From JAOUEA01 sp963821935 (lineage in GTDB: Bacteria; Actinomycetota; UBA4738; HRBIN12): a stretch of DNA of 64,000 bases. The position numbers and the translations under genes are program-made. Position 1 is the stretch's first letter. Every line of letters begins with the position of its first letter. Below are positions 35,765 to 44,988 of this stretch, piece after piece. The notes under the pieces were generated by a model. That model ran no database searches, was not told the origin of the DNA, and worked only from the letters and a program-made list of their open reading frames with translations. The stretch spans positions 1,116,001-1,180,000 of the forward strand of contig CAWGFM010000005.1 of the NCBI GenBank assembly GCA_963821935.1. Reading direction: 5' to 3'.

Positions 35765-37864
35765 GTGCGGCTCCGGGCCGCCGGGAGCGTGGCCGTGGGC
35801 GCGGCTCACGGTCGAGCCGTGGTCGCGGCGACGGGTCTGGTCGTCGTGGCCGGGCTCGCGGCCGAGCCGAGCCTGGGCGACGCCGACGTGCTCGGCTCGG
35901 TCCGAGCGGCGAGCTGCCGGAGGTCCGGATCCTGCCTTCCGAAGGGGTGGCGACCCAGCTGGATCGAGCGGCACCGCGGGAGCAGATCGTGCTGGCGACC
36001 CTCGCGTCGGCTCGGGCGTTCCGGCCGGCGAGGTCGACGCGCGCAGACGTGACGCTCGAGCCGGGCGAGGGACAGGGTCCGCCGCTCGCCGTCGCCACGC
36101 TGTTCGGGTCCAACCGCTGCGCTTCGAGCGCACGTTCGAGCTCTCGTTCAAGGCGGCGCGCTTCACGGTGCTGCGCGAGCGGAACCCGTCGGCCCTGACC
36201 GCCGTCGCCCGACGGTCGAGCCGCCGGTCCGGCTGGACCCGACGGGCTTCGTGGCGCCCGCAGCTGCGCGACGTCGCCGGCGAGGTGGGTCTGCGATTCC
36301 GTCACGGGGCCTTCCGCTACTCCGCCAGCTCGACGGACACGCCGGCGATGATGGGCGGGGGGCTCTGCTGGCTCGACTACGACGCCGACGGTTGGCTCGA
36401 CCTGTTCGTGGTGAACTCCTACGCCGACCAGGACGTCGCCCGATGGAGGGACCGGGCGACCTGCCGCGCAGCGCGCTCTTCCACAACGAGGGAGGGACGT
36501 TCACCGACGTCAGCCGCGGTTCGGGGGCCAACCTCGCGCTGCCGGGGCAACGGATGCGTGGCCGCCGATGTCGACCTGGACGGCCACACGGACCTGTACG
36601 TCACGACGAACACCTACGACGCGCTGTTGTGGAACCGCGGGGACGGGACCTTCAGCGAGAGCGCTCGGCCGGCGGGGATCGCCGTGTACGGCTGGCACGC
36701 GGGCGCGGCCGTGGGCGACGTGAACGGTGACGGCCTCCCGGACATCTTCGTGGCCGGCTACACCGACACGAACGCGCCGATCCCGGACTCGTTCGAGGGC
36801 TTCCCCACGAACCACCGGGGGGTGCGCGACCTGCTGTACCTGAACCTGGGGACCGAGGGGAGCGGCCGGCCGACGTTCCGGGAGGTGGGCGAGCTCGTCG
36901 GTATCGATCTCCGGCGAACCGCGAGCACGGTCTGGGCGCCGTGGTGACCGACCTGGACGGCGACGGCCGCCTGGACGTCTATCGTGGCGAACGACGAGGA
37001 CCCGAACCGTCTCTACCGGAACGTGCCCTGGCCGGGAGGAGCTCGCCGCGGATCCGGCGGGCCTCGGCTTCCGCCTGCAGCGAGGTGGTTGTGCGCACCG
37101 GCGTTGCGGACGCCGAACGCCGGGCATGGGGATCGCGACCGGCGACTACGACGGAAACGGATGGGCGGACCTGTTCGTCTCGAACTCGCGGGGCCAGGGG
37201 CACGCGGTGTACCGTGGGCACGGCGAGCGACTCCGGACCGGCGGACGGCGTACGCCGATGTCAGCGACGACTTCGCGACGCGGCGGCGCTCACGGGCTGG
37301 GGCGACTCATGGGTCGACCTGGACCTGGACACGGACCTCGACCTCGTCCTGACGAACGGCGACATCCCGGTCGCGAACCTGGGCGAGGATGCCGAACCGA
37401 TCCAGATGCTCGAGAACCGCTGCGACCGGGACGGCGGCTTCGGTTCGCGGATCTGGGGCTGCCGCGCCGCGGGCGAACGCCCGGCTGCGGACGAACGGAC
37501 GAGGTCTCGCGGCGGCCGACTACGACAACGATGGGGACGTGGATGTCGCGGTCAACTCGATCGGCGGTTCGCTGATCCTGCTCGAGAACACATCGACTGG
37601 GGGCAACTGGCTGGAGGTGTCGCTGCAGGGATTCGTGGCCGGGCGCTCGGGTCACAGCGGTGCTGCCTGACGGGCGCAGGCTGGTGCGACATGTCCTGGC
37701 CGGAGGGAGTTACCTCTCGTCGGAGGATCCCCGCGTCTTGTTCGGGTCTGGGTGACGCCGTCGAGGTCCGCAGGCTCGTTGATCCGCTATCCCGACGGCA
37801 CCGGGCGCGGCTCGCACACGTCGAGGTCAACCAGCTCGTCGAGTTGAACGAGCCACGGCGATGA
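35765..37864 (+). CDS. CRTAC1/UnbV-type secreted VCBS-ASPIC protein (heavily frameshifted)
   Basis: An N-terminal hydrophobic leader (RAVVAATGLVVVAGLAAEP) is followed by FG-GAP/VCBS repeats: GLCWLDYDADGWLDLFVVNS, VAADVDLDGHTDLYVTTN, AVGDVNGDGLPDIFVAGY, VVTDLDGDGRLDV, IATGDYDGNGWADLFVSNS and AAADYDNDGDVDVAVNS. Their Asp/Gly loops bind calcium in a beta-propeller. The C-terminal ASPIC/UnbV domain reads GNWLEVSLQG and then GGSYLSSEDPRVLFGLGDA. At least eight frame changes are needed, yet every repeat stays intact. The stop overlaps the next ATG by 4 nt. Role is unknown; the pairing with an RnfD-like protein recurs in many genomes. Confidence 0.66.
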
Positions 37865-38847
37865 GCGCCCGCGTCTGCCGGTGGGGGGTGCTGTCGACCG
37901 CCAACATCGCGGTCCGCAAGGTGATCCCGGGGATCCAGCGAGCCGATCGGTGCGAGGTCGTCGCGATCGCCTCACGCGATCCGCAGCGAGCCAGCCGGTT
38001 CGCGTCTGAACGCATGGCATCGCCCGGGCGCACGGATCCTACGAGGCGCTCCTGTCCGACCTGATGTGGACGCGGTCTACATCCCGGTGCCCAATCACCT
38101 CCACGCCAGATGGACGGTCGAGGCAGCTCGCGCCGGCAAGCACGTGCTCTGTGAGAAGCCGCTCGCGATGATGGGGAGGAAACGACGCGATGGCCGAGGC
38201 ATGCAGATCGCACGACTCCGACTCATGGAGGCGTTCATGTACCGGCTCCACCCATCGTGGGAGGCCGTCGGCGAGCTGGTTGCTCCGGCCGGATCGGCGA
38301 TCTGTGTTCGATGCAGACCTGGTTCTCCTACTTCAACGACGATCTGTCGAACATCCGCAACATCCCGGAGACGGGGGGCGGCGCGCTCTACGACATCGGC
38401 TGCTACCCGATGAACCTGTCGCGCATGCTGTTCGGAGGGGAACCCACCCATGTCGAGGCATCGATGACGCGTGATCCGGCGGACGGGCGTCGACGTCAGC
38501 ACGAGCGCGATCCTCGAGTTCGAATCGCGGTGTGTCGACCTTCACGTGTTCGACGCGAGCCGAGCCAGATCAACGCGTGCACATCTACGGCACCGGGGCG
38601 GATCTCGATCGGCATCCCCTTCAACATCCCACCGGATCGCACACCGACGTTTTCCTCTCGTCCGGTGGGGACCCTCCCGTGGAGCCTGCCACCGAGACGA
38701 TGACGTTCGCGCCTGCCGACCCGTACGCGGTGCAGGCCGAGCGCTTCGCCCGTGCCGTGATGGACGACGACCCGCTGCCCATCCCGACCGCGGACGCCCT
38801 CGGCAACATGCAGGTCATCGACGAGATCTTCGGTGGCGGGAGGCTAG
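37861..38847 (+). CDS. Gfo/Idh/MocA-family oxidoreductase 1 (frameshifted)
   Basis: The N-terminus WGVLSTANIAVRKVIPGIQR is the NAD(P)-binding fold. AVYIPVPNHLHARWTVEAAR and GKHVLCEKPLAM carry the EKP motif, with the conserved Lys. LMEAFMYRLHPSW and GGGALYDIGCYPMNLSRMLF complete the catalytic region. Frame breaks lie near 38040, 38180, 38300, 38470 and 38560. The probable TAG stop (38845-38847) forms one CTAG with the stop of convergent xylB, if a last indel is assumed; the open frame otherwise runs to 39101. Sugar dehydrogenase activity is likely, possibly on a pentose, given the neighbours. Confidence 0.75.
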
Positions 38848-40348
38848 TCCGAGGGAAGGGAGTGGAACGTGGGGGCGAGAGCCGGGTACAGCTCTCGATA
38901 GCGGTCGTACGCTGCCTCGTACGTCGCCACGTGGTCCGACGCGACACGATCGTCCCTGAATCGACTAGCTCGTTGCAGGCCGTCTCGACCGACGGGAACC
39001 ACCCGGACCCCACCGCCGCGAGCATGGCCGCCCCCAAGGCCGCACCCTCCGAGCTCGAGGTCGTCACGATGCTGGTCTTCATGACATCGGCCAGGATCTG
39101 ACGCCATACCCGGGCTTGTGCTCCCGCCACCGGTCACGCGGACCTCGGCCGGAACCGAACGATCGGGCGCGACCACCAGTTCGAGTGCGTCGCGCATGCT
39201 GAAGGCCACGCCTTCGAGCACCGCGCGCGTGAGGTGCGCGCGTCGGTGGCGCGAGGGTCAACCCCACGAAGGCGCCGCGGGCCGCGGGTCGGGATACGGC
39301 GTCCGCTCGCCCGAGAGGTAGGGCAGGAACAGCAGCCCTTCGCTGCCCGGCCGGGACGCTCCTCGGCTTCGGCCACCAGCGCGTCGAACGTCGCACTCCG
39401 CGAGCGAGGGTGTCGCGGTACCACTGCAGGCTGCCCGCGGCGGAGAGGGTCACGCCCATGAAGTGCCAGCGTCCCGGCACCGCGTGGCAGAAGGCGTGGA
39501 GCCGCCCCTGGGGCTCGACAGCGGCGCGTCGGTCGTGGCGAAGACCACGCCCGAGGTGCCGAGCGTGAGCGACGACGACGCCCGGCTCGCACCGCGCCCG
39601 CGCCCACCGCGCCGGCCGCCTGGTCGCCGCCGCCCGCCATCACGGGCGTGCCCGGCCCGAAGCCCGGTCGCCGCGGCCGCCTCGTCCGTGACCGCGCCGG
39701 TGACCTCCGGCCCTTCGTAACGTCGCGGGGCAGCCAGGCGGGTCGGATCTCGAGCGCCGTCGAGCGACCTCGCTCCGACCAGTCGCGCGCGGCAGGTCGA
39801 AGAGCAGCGTGCCCGAGCCGTCGGCCTTGTCCATGGCTGCTCGCCGTGAGGCGCAGGCGCACGTAGTCCTTCGGCAGCAGGACGTGCGCGTCCGCGCCTA
39901 GATCTCGGGCTCGTGGCGCGACCCAGAGGATCTTCGGGGCGGTGAAGCCCGGTGAGGGCGTCGTTGCCCGGTGATCTCGACCAGCGCTTCGCGCCCGACG
40001 CGCTCGCGGATCTCGTCGCACTCGCCGCGGTGCGCTGGTCGTTCCAGAGGATGGCCGGGCGCAGCACCTCGCCGCGGCCGTCCAGCAGCACCAGCCCGTG
40101 CATCTGGCCGGTCAGGCCGACCGCCGGCGACCGTCGTCGCCTCGGATGCCCGCGCCGGCGAGCGCCTCGCGGATCGCGCTCTTCGCGTGCCCGTCCCACC
40201 ACACGTGCGGGTCCTGCTCGGACCAGAGCGGGCTGCGGCGTCTCGGAGGGTAGGTCGTGGTGGCCGAGGCCGCGACCGCGCCCGTGGTCGTCGATCAGCA
40301 GGGCCTTGGCGCCGGTGGTGGAAACGTCGATCCCGAGGAAGAGCTCAA
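38844..40348 (-). CDS. xylB: Xylulokinase (heavily frameshifted)
   Basis: XylB phosphorylates D-xylulose to xylulose-5-phosphate. The FGGY-kinase N-terminus is LFLGIDVSTTGAKALLID, followed by VGLTGQMHGLVLLDGRGEVL and AILWNDQRTA. HVLLPKDYVRLRLT, SLTLGTSGVVFATTDAPL and YRELYPALAPTFHSL at the C-terminus are typical of actinobacterial XylB. At least eight frame changes are needed. The exact start is unclear; a TTG or GTG near 40348 fits, and it follows xylA by about 35 nt. Confidence 0.8.
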
Positions 40349-40384
40349 GGCGACGCGGCGGTCGATCTGGCGCGAGGCCGAGCG

Positions 40385-41555
40385 TCAGCGAACGCCGAGG
40401 ATCAGCTCGACCGTCAGCTGGTCGAGCTTCTCGTACGGCAGGCCGCGCGCGCCCAGCGCCCCGCGGTCGAAGGTCGTGGCCTTGCAGCGCGTCGGCGCGC
40501 TCCGTCGTTGTAGCCGCCGAGGTCGGCGGCCATCGAGCCGTCGTCGGCGTTGATCTCGGCCGACCAGCGCCTGGATCTCCTTGTCCTCGTTCCAGCGCCG
40601 CGCCTTCTCCTTGAGGATCAGGTACGTCCGCATGCAGCCGCGCGCGAAGTCCTTCACGTCCGTCGTCGTCCTCGGTGCGGTAGGCGTGGGCGTCGAAGTG
40701 CGCGGCTGCCCGCGTAGCTCGACGTCCTCCAGGAGCTTCACGAGGAAGAAGCGCGCCTTCAGGTTGGCCGAGCCGAAGCGCAGGTCCTGGTCGTAGCGGC
40801 CGAAGCCTGGTCGTTCAGGTCGATGTGGAAGAGCTTGCCCGTCTCCACGCCTGCGCGACTGCGTGCATGAAGTTCAGCCCGGCCATGTGCTCGTGCGCGA
40901 CCTCGGGGTTCACGCCCACCATCTCCGGGTGGTCGAGCGTCGCGATGAACGCCAGGATCGGCCCGGTCGTCGGCAGGTAGATGTCGCCGCGCGGCTCGTT
41001 GGGCTTGGCCTCGAGCGCGAACCGCAGGTCGTAGCCCTGGTCCTTGACGTAGCTCGCACAGGAAGTTCGATCGCCTCGCGGAACCGCTTGAGCGCCTCGA
41101 GCGGGTCCTTGGTCGCGTCGGTCTCGACGCCCTCGCGGCCGCCCCAGAAGACGTAGATCTTCGCGCCGAGCTCGACGCCGAGGTCGATCGCGCGCATCGT
41201 CTTCTGGATCGCGTAGGCGCGCACGCGCGGGTCGTTCGCGGTGAAGGCGCCGTCCTTGAAGGCCGGGTCGCTGAACAGGTTGGTCGTCGCCATCGGCACG
41301 ACCAGGCCCGGTCGCTTCGAGCGCCTTCTTGAAGTCGCGCGACGATCTGGTCGCGCTCGTGCGCGCGTCGCGTCGATCGGCACGAGGTCGTTGTCGTGGA
41401 AGTTGACGCCGTAGGCGCCGACCTCGGCGAGCAGCTCGACGAGCTCGACCGGCGAGAGCACCGTCGCGCACCGGCTCGCCGAACGGGTCGCGGCCGGGGT
41501 TGCCGACGGTCCAGAGGCCGAAGGTGAACTGGTGCTCCGGGAGCGGTTCGTACAT
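40385..41555 (-). CDS. xylA: Xylose isomerase (frameshifted)
   Basis: XylA interconverts D-xylose and D-xylulose using two divalent metals. The start MYEPLPEHQFTFGLWTVGNP is the actinobacterial type. Next come GAYGVNFHDNDLVPIDA with the catalytic His, MATTNLFSDPAFKDGAFTAN, AKIYVFWGGREGVE, LRFALEAKPNEPRGDIYL with a metal-binding Glu, and GVNPEVAHEHMAGLNFMHAV. The C-terminus is LPYEKLDQLTVELILGVR. Five or more frame changes are present. About 390 residues when joined, the normal length. Confidence 0.88.
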
Positions 41556-41586
41556 GATGTCCTACCTCTCAGCGTCGGAGCTCGAG

Positions 41587-42855
41587 CTATACCCCGCCGC
41601 GAGCCGCCCGACGCCGCTTCGTCAGCGCATCGAGCAGCACCGCCGCAAGCAGCACGAACCCGGTGATCACGAACTTCGTCCCGGAGGCCAGGCCCAAGAG
41701 GTTCATGCCGTTGTCGATCGACGCGATGACTAGCGCCCCGAGCAACGCCGCGACGACCCGGCCCGTTCCCCCGAACAGGCTCGCTCCGCCGATCACCGCC
41801 GCGGCGATCACGTTCAGGAGCAGGTTGCCGCCGCCAGAGTTGGTCGCGACCGACCGCAGCCGGGATGCGAGGATCACGCCTCCCACGCCTGCCATGAAGC
41901 CGCCGATCATGAAGACCGCGATGCGTACCCGGTCCACGCTGATCCCGGCGCGCCGAGCCGCCTCGGCGTTGCCACCCACCGCGTAGACATGCCGGCCGAA
42001 CCGCGTCCTGGCCGCGATGAACGACCAGATGACCAGGAAGACGAGCAGGATCACCGTCACCATCGGGACCCCACGGTCCCTGTTCGCGTACCAGATGGCT
42101 GCGAACGTCACGACGGCCAGGCCGATCGTTTGGATCGCGATCACGGTTCCGGGCTTCGCGTACAGCCCGCCCGCCCGCCGCGATCGGGCCGTCTGCCATT
42201 GCGAGAGGGCGTAGCCGGCGACCACGAGGACGCCCACGAACCACCCCGATGCATTCGTCAGGAAGTCGTTCGAGATCCCGATCACCGCGTCGTTCTGGAT
42301 CCGGATCGTTCCCGACGTCGAGTACTGCGTGGTGAGCACCAGCACGACGCCCGACCAGATCAGCAGGCCCGCCAGCGTCACGACGAACGACGGCACCCCT
42401 GCCTTCGTGATCACGATCGCACTGAGGAACCCGATCACCGTCGTGATGGTCAGCGCCACCGCGATCGCGGCCCACGCCGGCCAGTTCGAGGCCTCCGGGC
42501 GCAGCAGGAGGCTCATCATGACGCCACCGACCGCGCTGACGAAGGCGACCGACAAATCGATCTCGCCGATCAGCAACACGAAGACGACGCCGATCGCGAT
42601 CGTCGCGACCGCCGCCATCTGCAGCAGCAGGTTCGTGAAATTGCGCTCGGTGTAGAAGGTGTCGTCGAGCAAGCCGAACACGACGGCGATCACGATCAGG
42701 CCGAAGACGATCGGCAGCGAGCCGAGCTCGCCCGCCCGGATCGCATCCCAACGCCGACGGATGTACTCGGAGACGGACTCCTGCGGGGCGTCGACGGACT
42801 CCTGGGGCGGGGCGGCGGACTCCTGGGGGGCGGCGGCGCCCTCGCCGTCGGTCAT
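41587..42855 (-). CDS. xylH: Xylose ABC transporter permease
   Basis: The 422-residue permease has about 10 helices and the carbohydrate-uptake-2 signature GRHVYAVGGNAEAARRAGI. GVVFVLLIGEIDLSVAFVSAV is the typical N-terminal part. The cytosolic N-terminus contains PQES written three times (residues 10-27), a small tandem duplication. The frame is intact, unlike the xylA and xylB reading. The ATG overlaps the xylG stop by 4 nt. Confidence 0.92.
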   Translation of the reverse strand: MTDGEGAAAPQESAAPPQESVDAPQESVSEYIRRRWDAIRAGELGSLPIVFGLIVIAVVFGLLDDTFYTERNFTNLLLQMAAVATIAIGVVFVLLIGEIDLSVAFVSAVGGVMMSLLLRPEASNWPAWAAIAVALTITTVIGFLSAIVITKAGVPSFVVTLAGLLIWSGVVLVLTTQYSTSGTIRIQNDAVIGISNDFLTNASGWFVGVLVVAGYALSQWQTARSRRAGGLYAKPGTVIAIQTIGLAVVTFAAIWYANRDRGVPMVTVILLVFLVIWSFIAARTRFGRHVYAVGGNAEAARRAGISVDRVRIAVFMIGGFMAGVGGVILASRLRSVATNSGGGNLLLNVIAAAVIGGASLFGGTGRVVAALLGALVIASIDNGMNLLGLASGTKFVITGFVLLAAVLLDALTKRRRAARGGV

Positions 42856-43633
42856 GGCTCGACCGCCCCAGCGTCGGCCATGCCCGGCACATGCGCCAGC
42901 TCACCGGCCGTGATGGCGTGGACGACCTCCTGCTGATCCGTCTCGGACAGCTCGAACATCGCCACCCGCTGTCCAAGCCGGAGCACCGTGATCCGGTCGG
43001 CGCATTCGAAGACGTCGTGCAGGTTGTGGGTGATGATCACGACGCCGAGGTCTCGCTCGGCGAGCCGGCGGACGAGGTCGAGGACCTGCCTGGTCTGTGC
43101 AACGCCGAGCGCCGCCGTGGGCTCGTCGAGGATGACGAGCTTGGAGTTCCACATCACCGACTTCGCCACCGCGACCGCCTGCCGTTGACCCCCGACAGGC
43201 CGGCCACGATCTGGCGAACCGACCGCAGGGTCGTGACGGACAGGCTGTCGAGCGTCTCGCGCGCCGCGTGCTCCATGTGGGATTCGTCGAGCACGACCCC
43301 GGCTCGGGTGCGCTCACGACCCAGGAACATGTTCGCGACGACGTCCAGGTTGTCCGCGAGCGCGAGGTCCTGGTAGACGACCTCGATCCCGAGCTTGGCG
43401 GAGTCCCGCGGGCCGTGGATCGATACCTTTCGGCCCTCGAACCGCACCTCCCCCGTGTCGAACGGATGGATGCCCGCGACGCTCTTGATCAGCGTCGACT
43501 TGCCGGCACCGTTGTCGCCGACCAAGGCCATCACCTCCCCCGAGCGGACCTCGAAGTCAACCTGGTACAGCGCCTGCACTGCGCCGAAGGACTTGGAGAC
43601 GCCGATACATTCGAGCAGCGGGGCGTCAGCCAT
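42852..43633 (-). CDS. xylG: Xylose ABC transporter ATP-binding protein (one frameshift)
   Basis: A single-NBD ATPase of about 260 residues. Walker A is ALVGDNGAGKSTLIKSVAG, the Q-loop VVYQDLALAD, Walker B KLVILDEPTAALG, and the His switch VIITHNLHDV. The signature LSGGQRQAVAVAK is broken because one G is missing from a homopolymer: the plus strand shows CCCCC at 43189-43193, and six C restore the frame. Half-length sugar NBDs without a duplicated second domain are known in this subfamily. Confidence 0.92.
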
Positions 43634-43636
43634 CTG

Positions 43637-44842
43637 TCATGCCGCGTTCTCCTGGCAGAAGTCGGTGTCGGCGACCTTGCCCGTGCAGATCTCGTCCAGA
43701 GTCCGGAACTCGTCCGCGATCACGGTGTCCATGATGTTGTCGACCGTCACGCCGATCGGCACCAGTGCGACGTACGGCACGACGTCGTCACCCGTCGCCG
43801 ATTCGGCCGGGGAGCCGTCCTCGGCATTGATGCCGATGATCGCGACTTGGGAACCGCCCGATGCCAGCGTCGACTCGTAGCCGGTCGCGGCAGCTTCGTA
43901 GTCCTCACCGTCGCGCAGCGCCAACGCGATCGCGGCGGCGACGCCCGCTTCGTCCTGGATCGGCTTGTAGACGCTGACGGTCTGCTTGCCGAGGGCGATG
44001 TTCTGCATGCCCTCGGCGGTCGCGTCCTGGCCGCTGACCGGGATCGGGCCGAAGCCCGCTGCTTCCACGGCGTTGATCGTGGAGTTCGCGAGCCCGTCGT
44101 TGGCGGCGAACACGGCGTCGACCTTGTTGTTCGCGTCGACCAGGATCTGCTCCATGATCGTCTGGGCCTCGGCGTTGTCCCAGCCCGGGACGAAGGTGTC
44201 CTCCACGATCCCCCAGTCACCGGCGTCCGCCTTCGCTTCCACCGTCTCGGCGTAACCCTCGCGGAACAGGAACGAGTTGTTGTCTTCCTCGCCGCCGTTG
44301 AGCATCACGACCTGGGGCTTGCCACCGAGATCGTCGATGACGGGCTCCATGGCCTCCGCCATCGCCGCCCCGACGGCGACGTTGTCGAAGCTCACGTATG
44401 CCACGCCTCCGGTCCCGCCGGTGTTGAACCGGTCGTACTCGATCACCTGGACTCCTGCGTCCTTTGCCTGGTCGATGATCGCCGCGCCCGAGCCGGTGTC
44501 GAGGCTCGTGAGCACGATCACGCTCGCACCGTCGGCGATCGCCTGCTCGGCCTGCGATTGCTGCGTCGCGGAGTCACCCTCGGCGTTCACGATATTGAAG
44601 TCCTCGCCGTTGGCGAGCCCTGCAGCTTCGAACGCCTCCGTGAAGAGCGGGAGATCGTCCCCTTCCCACCGGTCGGACGAGGCAGTGTCGGGAAGCAAGA
44701 CCCAGATCGGGCCCCCTGCGTTCGCCCCCCCGCCCTCCGTGCCGGTCGCATCCCCGCCGCCACTGTCCTCCGTGCATGCCACGGCGACCACCGCGAGGAC
44801 GGATATGGTGACGAGCGAAACCCGGACGCTACGCTTCCGCAT
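43637..44842 (-). CDS. xylF: Xylose ABC transporter substrate-binding lipoprotein
   Basis: The 401-residue precursor starts at an ATG with GGAGGGGAAGCG upstream. The leader VSLVTISVLAVVAVAC ends in a lipobox Cys, then a Gly-rich linker. The periplasmic-binding-protein-I fold shows SVIVLTSLDTGSGAAIIDQA, GVQVIEYDRFNTGG, VVMLNGGEEDNNSFLFREGY and DAVFAANDGLANSTINAVEA. XylA and XylB downstream point to D-xylose. It is the first gene of the operon and reads intact. Confidence 0.9.
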   Translation of the reverse strand: MRKRSVRVSLVTISVLAVVAVACTEDSGGGDATGTEGGGANAGGPIWVLLPDTASSDRWEGDDLPLFTEAFEAAGLANGEDFNIVNAEGDSATQQSQAEQAIADGASVIVLTSLDTGSGAAIIDQAKDAGVQVIEYDRFNTGGTGGVAYVSFDNVAVGAAMAEAMEPVIDDLGGKPQVVMLNGGEEDNNSFLFREGYAETVEAKADAGDWGIVEDTFVPGWDNAEAQTIMEQILVDANNKVDAVFAANDGLANSTINAVEAAGFGPIPVSGQDATAEGMQNIALGKQTVSVYKPIQDEAGVAAAIALALRDGEDYEAAATGYESTLASGGSQVAIIGINAEDGSPAESATGDDVVPYVALVPIGVTVDNIMDTVIADEFRTLDEICTGKVADTDFCQENAA

Positions 44843-44924
44843 CGCTTCCCCTCCGATCGTGGATACGCGTGAGGCCCGCACCCGATAGCTGATGGCCGAG
44901 CCTACGCCCGCTCATTCCGGACGC

Positions 44925-44936
44925 GCAACTTGTTGC
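44925..44936. promoter_or_regulatory. Inverted repeat, candidate xyl operator
   Basis: GCAAC-TT-GTTGC lies between divergent xylF and the second Gfo/Idh/MocA gene, 83 nt from the xylF start. The size and symmetry fit a LacI- or ROK-type repressor site. No regulator gene is in the window. Confidence 0.35.
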
Positions 44937-44988
44937 CCGCACGCCCCTTAGGCTCTTCACCGTGAACATCGTTGACGTTGGTGGTGCG

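Noticed and set aside
34819..38847. True pseudogene tract
   Set aside because: Motifs stay intact on both sides of every frame change and no large deletions are present, so recent sequence error is more likely than decay.
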